64,000 nt of DNA from Siphonodentalium dalli (taxonomy: Eukaryota > Mollusca > Scaphopoda > Gadilida > Siphonodentaliidae), in contig CP136067.1 of NCBI GenBank assembly GCA_032622095.1, positions 83,044,705-83,108,704 of the forward strand, given 5' to 3'. A model generated the notes under the pieces. That model saw only the letters and a list, made by a program, of their open reading frames with translations, was not told the origin of the DNA and did not search any database. Both the position numbers and the translations under genes were made by a program. Below, piece after piece: positions 10,191-21,127 of this stretch (the first letter of the stretch is position 1; each line of letters begins with the position of its first letter).

Positions 10191-12235
10191 TACGTACTGA
10201 AGTAATTATATTATTAACCGACAGTGTGAAAGAACGGTATTGCTATCAGGGATTATACAATTTATATGGATAGTTTGGTTTCCCGAAATCCTAAGGTACT
10301 TTACAAAAGGCGGCTGGCAAATAGGAAAGTTGACTTTTCCTTGTTTAAGCAACCCTATGTCCCATCAAAGTCTTAAACACACCATGGACTGAAACGATAT
10401 GCTCCCAATATTAACTGAGGATGTGGACAAATGGTTTTTATATCAGGAAATAGACATATGTAATGGATAGGTTGCCTCCAGAATGTCTGGGACACTTTAC
10501 AAAAAGCAAACGAGAAAGGCGAATTCTTACTGTTTTTTTATGGGGAACCCTTAACCAATTTGAACTGAAGTTATGTGCTCTCAAAGTTAGCTTAGTTTGT
10601 GAAAGAAATATAATGCTATCATGGAATTATCAACTGATATGGGCGGTTTGGTTCCCCAGAAATCCTGGGGCACTTTTAAAAAGCGGCTGGTAAATACGAA
10701 AGGTGATTATTTATGTTTCGAGGACCATTATCCCACTTGAAGTTTTAAACACGCCATGGACTGAAATGAAATGCTCTCAATTTTAACTGATGGTGGCGAT
10801 AAATAATATTATTATCAGGAAATACATATATTTTATGGGTGGGATGGTTCCCGAAAGCCTATCGAATTTTACAACAAGCGTTGGCAAACTAAAACGGATA
10901 ATTTTCACTGTCTTAGTGGATGTCAATCACTATTTGAAGTATTGAACACACTACTAGATGAAAAAGGATATGCCACCCGAGATTTTGGCCGAATTGCTGT
11001 TCTATCAGAAAAGGTGCAATGTTTAATGATAGGTTGGTCCATGAAAGCATGTAGCACCGTAGAAAAAGCAGATGGCAAACGATAAAGGCGAATTTTGACT
11101 GTTTTGATGGATCACCTACCCCATGTAAACTATTGAACCCATCACGGACTGAATGGATGTGCTCCCTATGTCAAACGACGGTGTGGACAAATGGCTATTC
11201 TATCAGGAAAGACACAATTGTTATATATGGGTTGGTACCGACAACAGGGACATTTTACTGGCAAATAAAAACATCCGATTTATTACCCCATACCCAATTT
11301 GAAGACTAGAACATACCGCGAACTGGAACGATATCCTCTCACTATTAACTGAGTGTATGGAATGGGCAGTTGTATGGTGAACTACACAACATATATAGAT
11401 GGATTGGGTTCAGGCACCACGAAAAGTGGCTGCCAAATCAGAAAGGCCAAATGTCAGTTTTAAGGACCCACTACCCTATTTGTCTTGAATAAGTCACATG
11501 CTGAAATGATATGCTCTCAATATTAACTGAGGGTGCGACCAATTGTTAGTTTGTATCATGGTATACACAACATGGATGTGTTGGTTCCCTAAAGGTTGCA
11601 CTATGTGGCACTAAGGCGATATTGCAGGCGATTTTTCAGTTTTATGTACCCCTACCCTATATGAAGTCTTGAACACACCACGTACTGAAGGGATTATGCT
11701 CTCAGTATAAACAGAGGTTGTGGCCGAATGGCTATTCTATCAAGCAATTTGCGATCTATATGGCTGTGTTGGTTTGTGGCAGCCTGCACACTTTACAAAA
11801 ACCGCTAGCAAATAACAAAAAATGCAATTGTTACTGTTATTGTGACCACCAACGCTATTTCAAACCATAACAACACCACGAACTGAAGGTATTTGCTCTC
11901 AGTTTTAACTGAGGATGTGCACAGAAGGTAGTTCTATCAGGAAGTAAACAATTTATATGGATGGGTTGGTTCTTGAATCCTGGGAGTCTGGGACTATTTG
12001 CAGTTATCGGCTGGCAAATACTAAAGGCGAATTTCCACTGTTTTTTGGGGGTCCCTACTTTACTTGAAATCTTGAACGTACCACAAACTAAAATGATATG
12101 CTCAGGAATATACACTTACTGGTGTGCTTGTTTCAGAAAAAGCGAACGGCAAATAAGAAAGATCATTTTCGATTGTTTGGAGACCACTTACCCTAATTTA
12201 AGTTTTGAGCACCCAAACAAACTGAATATATGACA
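10191..12235 (+). repeat. Degenerate satellite array, ~187-bp monomer, ~11 units
   Basis: Anchoring on the TATCAGGAAAT box gives starts near 10226, 10441, 10617, 10811, 11004, 11209, 11374, 11553, 11739, 11935 and 12100; spacing is 165-215 bp, mean about 187. Each monomer carries in order the TATCAGG box, a TATGGATGGGTTGGTTCC box, CACTTTACAAAAAGCGGCTGG, an AAATAAGAAAGGCGAATTT stretch, a CCCCTACCC box, GAACACACCA and ATATGCTCTCAATATTAACT. Units differ by many substitutions and small indels, so the array is old. No coding potential. Confidence 0.85.
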
Positions 12236-13150
12236 ACCATGACAACGTTCTCCCAGCTGCACATCACACTTATTTTGCTTTTGATTTAGATACACTGGCA
12301 TATAAAACTGAGAGAACAGCCACCTTGGTGAGACTATAGTGGGGATTTATTTAAACATAATATTTATTTTCTATATCTCGTATTATTTGGAGGGAAACAA
12401 ACAATCACTTTGGCAACAATAGTGAATTTGCTTGATATTTGTATATATTGTATGTCATGTCGTTTATAACAAATATTTCAGTCCTACAAAGTCGACGTCG
12501 ATGCATGTTTATGTACAGCTGCTATCAATGAAATGTGTTACTGTTGTTGTAACTGGGGTCTGGAAGCCTGAATACATCTATCATCACTTCAACAATATCA
12601 CGGGCCCAGCTTTGAGCAACCGAGTCATGTTATGTCGCATTATGATCAATTGGGAATATTTTTAAAGCTGTTATACAAAAAACGTGTTTGGGGAGGGGTA
12701 GCTAAAATCCAGTATCTTGCAACCCGTTCAAAACTTCTTTCAACATGTGCTTGTCAGATAACTTCTACACCGTATGGATTAAATATTTCGGAATTACTGC
12801 AATATCAATTTGAATGACAATGTTTGCAAAACTAATATTGTTGTGAAAAAAGAGCGATTTTTCAGCAAAAATGAAATATTTCGGCTCCAAATGGCAGGAA
12901 CTTCCAAATTAACTAACACTGTTTTCATATGAAGTAGATATATGGTATAATATAGTGTTTAACCCCGAAAATATTCGCAAAGAAGTTAGGATTTAGCCAC
13001 ATTGCTCGCTTTACCAAGATCGTTAATTTCTAGAAAAAGTCACTGGTGGGTACCGTTTATCTCGAAAACTAGAGCTCTTTTTCCATTTGGCCGCTGCACT
13101 AAAGTCTTTCTGTGGCATATAAAGTCCGTAGAAGAGTATCTAACGCATTA
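12236..13150. other. No gene recognised
   Basis: AT-rich, with short open stretches (12432-12665 and 12632-12817) that show no motif, splice context or codon pattern I can support. Confidence 0.4.
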
Positions 13151-13359
13151 CCGATTTATATATATATATATATATATTAGCGAATGTCTGTCTGTCTGTC
13201 TGTCTGTGTTCTATAGAAATTCACAGGGGACCATCTCGATGATGCCAAAGGGGTCTACTAGGAGTAGCTTTTTACGAGAAAGATAATGGTCGGGGCTAGA
13301 ATTTTCTAAAGTGATGCCGTTGTTGTCAGGGACAGAAAAGGGGGAGGGGCAGAAAAATA

Positions 13360-14660
13360 ATTTGTCGCCGATTGCCACGAAACTTATATATAATCATCGC
13401 CATAATATGAAGAATCGAACGGTGTGGTTTAAATATGGCAAAAGTGGCGTCGTTTGAGTCAGGGATGAACGGAAGGGGAGAGGGGCACCAAAATTGATAA
13501 AAACTAATTTTAGCGCTGATTTCCACCAAATTGATATATATTCTTCTTCATGATACAAGGAATCTAATTGTCCTTTTTGGATGAGAGATTGAGAGTGGGT
13601 GGGCACTAAATTTGATAATAAGTCGCCGATTGCCACCACACTTATACACAATCATCCCCATGGTATGAAGAGTCTAATGGTGTGGCTTTTATCTGTCAAA
13701 TGTGGCCTCATTCGAGTCAGGGTTGCATTGAAAGGGACAGGGGCACAAAAATTGATGCACAATTTTTTTAGCGCCAATTTCCACCAAATTGTGACTTAAA
13801 GACGCCATAGTGATGCTGTTTGGGTGAGAGATGGAGAGGGGATGGATTGGCACCAAATTTGATAAAAAAATTGTTTAGTCGCCGATTATCACCAAATTTA
13901 TAAACAATCATCTCCATGATATCAGGAGTGTAATCGTGTGGTTTAAGGATGTCACAAGTGGGGCCATTCGAGTCAGTGGTGTATAGAGATGAGAGAGACA
14001 CAAAAAATTATATCTATATGTTTAGTGCCGATTTCCACCAGATTGATACATATTCTTCTCCGTGATACGAGGAATCTTATCGTGTGGTTTAGATACACCA
14101 AATTGGTGCTCTATGGGTGAGAGATATGGGGACCTTAAATTTGATACAAATTTGTATACTCGCCAATTTTCACCAATTTCATATATATGCATCTCTAATC
14201 TCTAATGAGTCTTAGTGTGTGCAGCTTGAGTCCGAAATAGGGACGGGAGGGTCACCAAAACTGATACAAAATATTTTTAGTACCAATTACCATCAAATTC
14301 GGACACGTTCTTCTCAAATGATACAAGAAATAAAATCGTGCTGTCTGTCTGTCTTTCTGTCTGTCTGTGCGCGTTCTATATATCACTTCACGCGGTACAA
14401 TCGAGATGGCACCAAGGCGTTCTAAGAGGGATAACTTTTTACAAGGAAGATAATGGTGCGGGTTAATATTTTCCAAAATGACGCTGTTGGTGGGAGGGGA
14501 AATTAAAAAAATATGGTGAAATAGTTTTGTCGCTGATTTCCACCAAACGAATACATAATCACCTTCGCAATATGGCGTTCGAGTCAGCGTTGCATCAACA
14601 ATTGATTTAATAAACCAAATTCCACCAAATTCATACACGTTTTTTTCTAATGATATACCA
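13360..14660 (-). repeat. ~128-bp tandem repeats with a TTTGGTGGAAATCGGC core
   Basis: Two alternating half-units. One has GCCGATTGCCACCAAACTTAT (13367, 13624, 13880, 14161, 14532). The other has GATTTCCACCAAATTGATA (13511, 13771, 14023, 14279, 14611). Half-unit spacing is about 125-145 bp early in the array. On the minus strand the core reads AATTTGGTGGAAATCGGC, the counterpart of the CAAATTTCGTCGAAATCC core elsewhere in the window. Confidence 0.75.
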
Positions 14661-15762
14661 TAAATGAAATCACATTTGGTGTCGTCACGGATAGCGAGCG
14701 GATATGCACTATCATTGATAAGATTGCTATTCGCCGATATCCACATATAAGTTATATGCAGTCACCAGGCCATCTCCATATCATTTTAAGTAGTTGGGCG
14801 TCCACATTTCACAATCCCAACATATGGTGACCCACATAAGTCACTTGAACAATTATATCTTCTTAACAGTCATATTTATATGGGAATGGCAATCAAGGCA
14901 TTCACACAATGAGCTAGCAAAAAGAGATAACTAGAAGAAGCATTAAACGTATATTTATCATTCTATTGAAGAGATACATATATTCGTGCAAACTGAGAGA
15001 CCTCGAACCGTCAAAGGATTGCATATATATAATAACAAAATTTAGTCTGTTCCATTCAATACAGTTTCCACAAAAAGTTACAATTTGTCAAGAGATATGG
15101 AAGACCTGTTCAAAAATAGTGGTCACAGTGTGCAGTCACATACAGTTTCTTCTGATATATAAGAAAATGCAGTTAGTAGCACAAAACTTTTCAGGATCCT
15201 ACCAATACTGACATCTGACAAGGTTTTTAGAACAGACTCATCGACTGACATAAACAACTCAAAATCTCGCTCTGTGCCTGGCACATGTAGCTGATATATG
15301 TGCGCAGCAACATTTCGTTTAAACTAAGAATATTTAGCCAATATACAGCACCATGAACAGAGGAGCACATGGAAATTTCTGTGAAACATATGTATCTTCG
15401 TGGAGATATGATAGCCAGGTGTCCTCGAGATATTAGTCCAACCCACTAGATTGATTGATACATCTCAATATGTAAAACCCAATTATCATCTTTTATCGAA
15501 CTAATGTGTTTATGATGTTCATGTATCATATTATAACGTCTAATATATACGCATTTGTAAATAAATAAATACTTCATTATTGGTAGAACGGATTAATCGC
15601 GATAAACAGAATGACAATTGACAAAGTGAGCCACTACTTATATTCCATGACTGTAATAATCATGTTTTGTTATGCTATTTGAATATACAATTTATGAGAA
15701 AACGTATAACACTTTAAGCAAGAGCATTCTCTATTCCCAACAAATATCCACAGCATACATTA

Positions 15763-15790
15763 ACCCGGGCAACGCCGGGTAACCCTGCTA

Positions 15791-15791
<1 letters not shown>
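15763..15791 (+). other. Helitron-type 3' hairpin and CTAG terminus
   Basis: ACCCG pairs with CGGGT, one G is bulged, GC pairs with GC, and the loop is AAC. CTAG follows 8 bp later and then T. The terminal hairpins at 61.2-63.0 kb have the same bulged-stem and AAC-loop layout. Confidence 0.65.

Positions 15792-15793
<2 letters not shown>

Positions 15794-15834
<41 letters not shown>
15794..15834. repeat. TA microsatellite
   Basis: Uninterrupted TA run of about 40 bp directly after the Helitron-like CTAG terminus. It is the probable insertion target, since Helitrons insert between A and T. Confidence 0.9.
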
Positions 15835-16252
15835 GCTCAACAGTGAATTATAGAAAAAAACGAGTTTAGATAAACATCGATATCGATATACTTTCACACT
15901 AGCTCGCGCGTGCGACCGATTCACTTGCGTGTACCAATACTGTTTCCTGTTTGTACCGCTGAAGAAGGATAAAATGAAAGAACCCATTGTGATATTCTAA
16001 TTTATATTATATTCACTGATATTACATTTATAATTAAAATCGGTTTTATGTTGAAATTCGACATATTTATGGGGGGGGGGGAATAAAGGGAAAAATATGG
16101 AAATAATATATTTATATTCTGCGGATGGTGAAGTAGCATTGCGTGAACAGGCAGCTGATGGCTTCAGAAATGATGCATCGATTGAAGAGGATTGTGAGAT
16201 CATTTAACGTCGTAAATGGTGAATTTCATTTGATATGCGTATAATAAAAAGA

Positions 16253-16369
16253 ATATCTAGTGTTTTTTTGAGTGGATACCTAAAAATACGTCATTCGTGA
16301 CCGAAACAAATGTTTATTTTCGCTCACTCATGACATATTTTTCGGTATCCACTCAAAACACTAGATATC
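16253..16369. repeat. 117-bp foldback
   Basis: Arms of about 34 nt: ATATCTAGTGTTTT..GAGTGGATACC (16253-16287) and its complement GGTATCCACTCAAAACACTA (from 16344, to 16369). The short loop holds ATACGTCATTCGTGACC. Possibly a tiny MITE. No clear target duplication. Confidence 0.65.
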
Positions 16370-17055
16370 CTCTATATATTTATTACATGACTCGATCCTT
16401 ATTCCAGTCATTAAACCCGTTCTGTAATAATGATATACAACCGTCATTGCATAATAGGAAATAATGCCAGGTGAACCCAACTGTATTATTGTTGCGCCAA
16501 CGTGACAGTTGACTTCCGGTGTGTCGTCTGTTTATATTCCGTGCGCTATATGGACGAGGAATGAAGACGAATCTGTGTCTGTGACTGATATTAATATAGT
16601 TTTTAAAATTATAGATTCTATTTATTACTTTATCCAAAACCTCCATAAAACATACTTAAATGTAACATACTCGTTGTAGATCCACTATATATTGCGATTA
16701 TGTCCATGGAATACGAATAACAGATTTCCAGTATCAATATACCAACTAAAAATATGGATAAATAAATAATTAATAGAAAACTCAATATCAAACACGATGA
16801 TGTCGTTAATGTGCCAACATTTTATTTGACACGACATGGAACTCATAATACATTGTAAATTATCGATATACATGTTTATCACATAATTTGGCCATAAAAG
16901 CAGTTTCATAATTATCGGTAATAGACACGTTTAATATCAGCGCGTGCGATGACGTCACGGCGTTCTTCAAATAACTTGCTATCGCTGTAGTTTATGATTG
17001 TTGTTTTCGATGAATATTTCGCGTTGCTTCGGGTTTATTTGATCATGTGATAAAA
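16370..17055. other. No gene recognised
   Basis: This interval lies upstream of the lectin exon and should be intron or intergenic. I found no exon coding the N-terminal half of a C-type lectin domain here. Confidence 0.4.
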
Positions 17056-17201
17056 GGTATCTCACACTCGTCCTATTTTATACGTAATTTATCAACCTCG
17101 TCCTCTAAATTCTATTTGAGCCTCGGTAAACCTCGGCTCAAATCGAATTTAGTGAACTCGGTTGATAAATTCCGTATAAAATAGAAACTCATGTGAGATC
17201 C
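17056..17201. repeat. 146-bp palindrome
   Basis: GGTATCTCACACTCGTCCTA at the left pairs with the right end TCATGTGAGATCC. The arms continue inward through TTTATACG, AATTTATCAACC, TCTAAATTC and ATTTGAGCC to a centre near CCTCGGTAAACCTCGG. A few mismatches. It lies about 190 bp upstream of the lectin splice acceptor, so probably within that intron. Confidence 0.75.
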
Positions 17202-17374
17202 TCTATATATGTATATGCGGCCTCGGTGAATATTAACTTCCTCGGGTTGATAAATCCTCATGTCAACCTCGAAAGCATGCAATAAATGTATATTATACTA
17301 CATGTGCATGCACGTGTTGGTGTGTGCCGATATGTACAGTGGCGCGTTGTCTGGTGTTCTGCTAATCATTAGAG

Positions 17375-17389
17375 TTGTTTTACTTGCAG
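17375..17389 (+). other. 3' splice site of the lectin exon
   Basis: Polypyrimidine-rich GTTGTTTTACTTGCAG ends at 17389, where the open frame becomes lectin-like. The exon then begins with the second base of a codon (phase 1 intron). Confidence 0.65.
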
Positions 17390-17643
17390 TCATGAAAGCG
17401 AATGGTGTTTATCACGTTGGTGGTTTCTATGGCAATGGTGTGGGTGCTCACTGGTTTGATGGTTCGCCTCTCCTGGAACCACTTTGGCAAAGTGGTCAGC
17501 CATCTCCAATGTGCAACGCATCGTTCAACTATCTGGCAATCTTTGATGGTTTCGGCACAGATAGGTACTTGCTGGACGACGTCTGTGAATATTGGGTCTT
17601 TCATTTCATATGCCAACGGGATATCGGAAAACGGAGTCGCTGA
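17390..17643 (+). CDS. C-type lectin-like domain, terminal exon (C-terminal half)
   Basis: Codes the second half of a C-type lectin fold, an extracellular ligand-binding domain. Visible landmarks in order: GVYHVGG, HWFDGSPL (the W-x-DGS strand), PLWQSGQP, then three cysteines in the expected order, in PMCNAS, DDVCEY and FHFICQ, followed by a short tail and TGA. In the family the CEY and MCN cysteines pair with each other, and the ICQ cysteine pairs with one in the upstream exon. The Ca2+/sugar motifs EPN or QPD and WND are not seen (QPS and LDD instead), so classical sugar binding is doubtful. The frame stays open 5' of the splice acceptor, but that part lacks lectin features. No partner exon was found within the window. 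It could be an intact gene whose other exons lie upstream, or an exon relic. Confidence 0.75.
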
Positions 17644-17825
17644 CAGATAAATCAACACCACGGGCTTGGGAGCTGCGCCAGCGTGTTCGACTGTTGGCCG
17701 GATGTTTCGCTCCGATCCCAAAAAACAAAACTCGGGAGCTCTGAACGAGCCTATATACCATGTGTGCCTCACTGAGGTTGTCGTTGATATTATTTTTGAA
17801 CATTTCATAGTATAGTGCAACACCA

Positions 17826-19018
17826 AGAGTCAACCCACACCGGGCGCGAGCGCGCAATTTTTACGGCCGTTTTCTGTCGTCCATAGAGGTTCAAAGCGCG
17901 CGATTTTTATGTTCACACCGAACGCGATTGGATCGCTTCGTCGCTCGCGATGGTTTTGGGTAGATAATCGTTTGAGTGCATCATTTACAGGCATGTCACA
18001 AATACAATGTATATGGACATTTTAATCCTAATTTGCTAAACAGGTACATGTAAGGGTTTTTCAAACAAATATAGTATGTTAACCTCTTTTCTGCTATGAC
18101 GTCCGTAACTATTACGGACGTAAAAGTGCACGCCGTGTGCTATATGGTCGTAGGTACTACGGACCTACTTCAGCACACTAGAAGTAGGCCATTATATACA
18201 TAACTGGAACTCAGAGATTGGTGTATCGGAATGACTGTATCTCCAAGTTTCTAACAGTGTATGATGTTCCACGATTGTGAACGATAATAGCCTTTCAACC
18301 GAGTCAGTTTTATAGTTCTTGTGGTATTCCCGTTATAGTTTCCCATTGGAAAATGGCAATAACGTCAACAGCCCAGCACACGACGTCATAACGTCATTTA
18401 GCAGCGAAGATGTTAAGTGGAATGGTGCATGGGCTTCCTATATTCTAATTGCGTTAAATTTAATTTCATTCTATAATTCCAGTTTGTGAGTTTTTATTAT
18501 CGATGGTGAGGTACAAATTGTGGCCAAAGCGACTTCACAAGCCAGGAGTGTTCTCTTCTCTTGTTATTATTGTATATATACTATTTTGACAATCGGGGGT
18601 GGGATTGTGGGCAAAGTGACTTCACAAGCTTGGAATGGATTGGGACCAAAAATTAACCAGACGATCCTGTTATTACGTCGAGCTCTTGTCGGGCATTTTC
18701 TCTTCTCATTTATCCTTGCACTTCAGTTATCATCATGTCGCTAAAGTCCTTGACCACCTTTGTTATCGCGACGACTAATGAATGTGTCGCCTTCAAATAG
18801 GAGGAATACGCGCGTATAATATCCTATTTGACAGCGTTCCAATTATCCCGCTGGTTTGCCACAAAGCGAGAAATCGCTGCTGTAATCGCCTCGTGGTCAG
18901 CGATTCAGTCGCTTGCGGTGTGAATATAAAAATCGCGCGCTTTGAACTGCTACGGAAAACAGAAAATGGCCGTTATAATCGCTCTCTCTCTCTCTCTCGC
19001 GTCCGGTGTGGATTGACC
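17826..19018 (+). mobile_element. Foldback DNA element E1 (left arm of the 2-kb palindrome)
   Basis: Terminal inverted repeats of about 115 bp: 17830-17953 and, inverted, 18905-19018. Each holds GGCGCGAGCGCGCGATTTTT-type sequence, CGGCCGTTTTCTGTCG and AAAGCGCGCGATTTTTAT. The interior has no transposase ORF. The right end meets TTAA (19019-19022), shared with E2. The interior is also an inverted copy of E2's, so E1 and E2 form one long palindrome centred on that TTAA. A second element is nested at 18083-18412. Confidence 0.7.
18083..18412 (+). mobile_element. 330-bp TTAA MITE nested in E1
   Basis: TTAA (18079-18082), CCTCTTTTCTGCTATGACG, 330 bp, then CGTCATTTAGCAGCGAAGATG, TTAA (18413-18416). 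The ends are imperfect inverted repeats. The other palindrome arm lacks it: on its minus strand the flanks meet directly at TATGTCAAATGG. An inner hairpin ACGTCCGTAA-CTA-TTACGGACGT lies near 18099-18121. Target and end structure fit piggyBac-type mobilisation. Confidence 0.85.
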
Positions 19019-19022
19019 TTAA

Positions 19023-19801
19023 GTGTCAATTCACACTGAGCGCGAGCGCGCGATTTTTACGGCCGTTTTCTGTCGTCTGTAGCGGTTTAAAGCTCGCGAT
19101 TTTTATATTCACACCGAACACTACCGTATCGCTTACCACGTAGCGGTCACAGTCGTGGTTTTATGCTTCGTCGATTTCTCGCGTTGTGGCAAACCAGCGA
19201 GATTATTGAGTCGCTGTCAAGTAGGATGTTTATCCGCGCGTATTTGTCCTATATTTGAAGGCGACATTTTTCATTTGTCGCCGCGATAACAAAGGTGACG
19301 GAGGACTTTATACGACAGGCTGATAACTGAAGTGCAACACCATATGTGTCTCAGGTGTCTGTATGACAAGAAGTCGAAATTGTATACAATAATAACAAGA
19401 GAAGAGAAAAGTCCTGGCTTGTGAAGTCACTTTGGCCGCAATTTGCACCCAACCACCGATAATAAAGACTCACAAACTGCAATTAACGAAATTGCTATGA
19501 AAATTTGGGAAGTCCTTGCACATTTCCATTTGACATATTATATTTGATAATGAAATGAATTTGAAAAACTCTTACCTGCACATGTTGAGCAAATTATGAT
19601 TAAAATGTCCATATACATTGTATTTGGGACCTGTCTGTAAATGATGTACTCAAACGATTATCTACTCAACACCATCGCGAGCGACGAAGTGATCCAATCG
19701 CGTTCGATGTGAACATAAAAATCGCGCGCTTTGAACCGCTATATACGGACGACAGAAAACGGCCGTAAAAATCGCGCGCTCGCGCCCGGTGTGAATTGAC
19801 C
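19023..19801 (-). mobile_element. Foldback DNA element E2 (right arm of the palindrome)
   Basis: Inverted, shorter copy of E1, with the same terminal repeats (19023-19135, and inverted at 19690-19801) and TTAA on both sides (19019-19022, 19802-19805). Stretches matching E1 include GACTTCACAAGCCAGGA-type sequence (complement near 19413-19430) and TGTCGCC..AAATATAGGA near 19250. It has no transposase ORF. Confidence 0.7.
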
Positions 19802-19805
19802 TTAA

Positions 19806-21127
19806 AGTGATACGAAACACTCCGGTGGGGTGATCAAATAGAAATGGATAATATTCTTGCTAAGTTGTTCTCTTTACGAATATTAATCCAAATTGACAAC
19901 ACACACCGCCATTCTTTTTTATTAATTAGATGCAATGACTCTCGATGGCGAAATCACTTGTGTTAGTTTATCGCCGATAGTTGCGTCCCGAATCGAGATG
20001 TAAATATTGATAATTGAGCGTAGTTCAAACGATGTTATCTAAGGAGTGTTATGGTCGATTTCTTTGAAATTTGCGGAATTTTTAATAGAATTATACATTC
20101 ACCAGGTTGGCGTAACGTCTGTGTATTAAGTTATTAGATGTCTGAAGCGTACCGAACAAGTGCAAGAACCGTTGCCCGTTTGGCGATCACCCACCACAAG
20201 GCAGTGATTAGTGTTATTTGCGTAAGCTGTGGTCATGCTTACTGAGTGAGCCGGTCTTTCTCGCAAGGTGCACCTATCAAATTTGAATTTACATCAAAAG
20301 GAGTATACGTGGATATTTTAAATATATGAACTCACTTAAATGTGTTTGTAACACGGTCTGATATACGAAACGGAACTCTTCATGTATTTCTAACATGAGT
20401 AGTCATTCCATTCAATTCGCAAGAGCTTATTTGATAATAAATAAATATGTTATAGAAACAATAACATGATCCCACCAAATCATAGCTCATATTGTGCTGG
20501 GCCTTGTGCAAATATATAATAGCGAGTTTGCGATACCCGTTCGACGGGTACGGGTACCGGTAGATTCTGGTAGATTGGTGAAATTCGTCACGGTCATTTG
20601 CGTACTTTGAATGCAGCACATAAAGCGATAGGGATTTGGAACGGGTAGATGTATCCCGTTGACTGGTAGTCTTTCACTAAAGTTTTCTCACTCAAAAGTA
20701 CATTAGTTCTATGAAATAACAATCAGCTATGTATTAATATATTTATTGCACGATTACGTGGCCAAATCTCATTGATACATTTGTCATTTAAGCCATGTTT
20801 TATGTTCAAAGTGTCGAGGCGACTTCTAGCACTAAGATAACTATGGAACGCCGATTTGTTTACTGACAACGGTCTTCACTCAAGTAATGACATGCTATGA
20901 TTAAGAGAGTTATTTGATGGTGCTATACGCAGTCTCGGCACAGGGAAGTGATTATAGAGGGTCTCCGCGTTGAGAAGGGGTGTCCACCTTCACATTCCCT
21001 ACCAATTGAACCACACCAAACAGAGGTTTGTGCGGAATTCCAATTATGCACCCCGTTGGGCTCTGATCCCCCCAACTGATCCTTCACTGTCCTGAATATT
21101 ATTCTAGTCTGTTCTAAATGGATTAGT
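19806..21127. other. No gene recognised; one GGTACC-rich box
   Basis: Non-coding. GCGAGTTTGCGATACCCG followed by GGGTACGGGTACCGG lies at 20521-20563. The inverted form occurs at 23640-23705, where it abuts a Helitron-like unit. Confidence 0.45.

Larger units (their letters stand above)
13155..15791 (+). mobile_element. Helitron-like element with GTCT tracts, 128-bp repeats and 3' hairpin
   Basis: Starts with a TA run (13155-13178) and a GTCT run (13185-13207). It then has tandem repeats of about 128 bp, a second GTCT head (14339-14368) whose following sequence repeats that after the first head, non-coding sequence, and ends with the hairpin ACCCGGGCAACGCCGGGT (15763-15780) and CTAG (15788-15791), before another TA run. 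Helitrons typically end with a short hairpin about 10 bp before CTRR. The GTCT tract plus GAAATCGG cores resemble dipteran mini-me/DINE-1 (Helentron-related) elements. No Rep/helicase ORF is present, so it is non-autonomous. The 5' end is uncertain. Confidence 0.6.

Noticed and set aside
13360-14660. CRISPR-like regular repeat array
   Set aside because: Repeats of about 128 bp are diverged and lack short spacers. The genome is clearly eukaryotic.
14252-14746. 164-codon minus-strand ORF
   Set aside because: Lies within the 128-bp tandem repeats and GTCT tract. Its sequence is repeat translation with no domain.
16090-16205. Possible exon (plus-strand open stretch ADGEVALREQAADGFRND)
   Set aside because: Only about 36 codons, no convincing splice sites, and the opposite strand is open too.
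17260-17389. Upstream extension of the lectin ORF to its first ATG
   Set aside because: The peptide there has no lectin features and a strong AG splice acceptor ends at 17389, so this is intron sequence that happens to be open.
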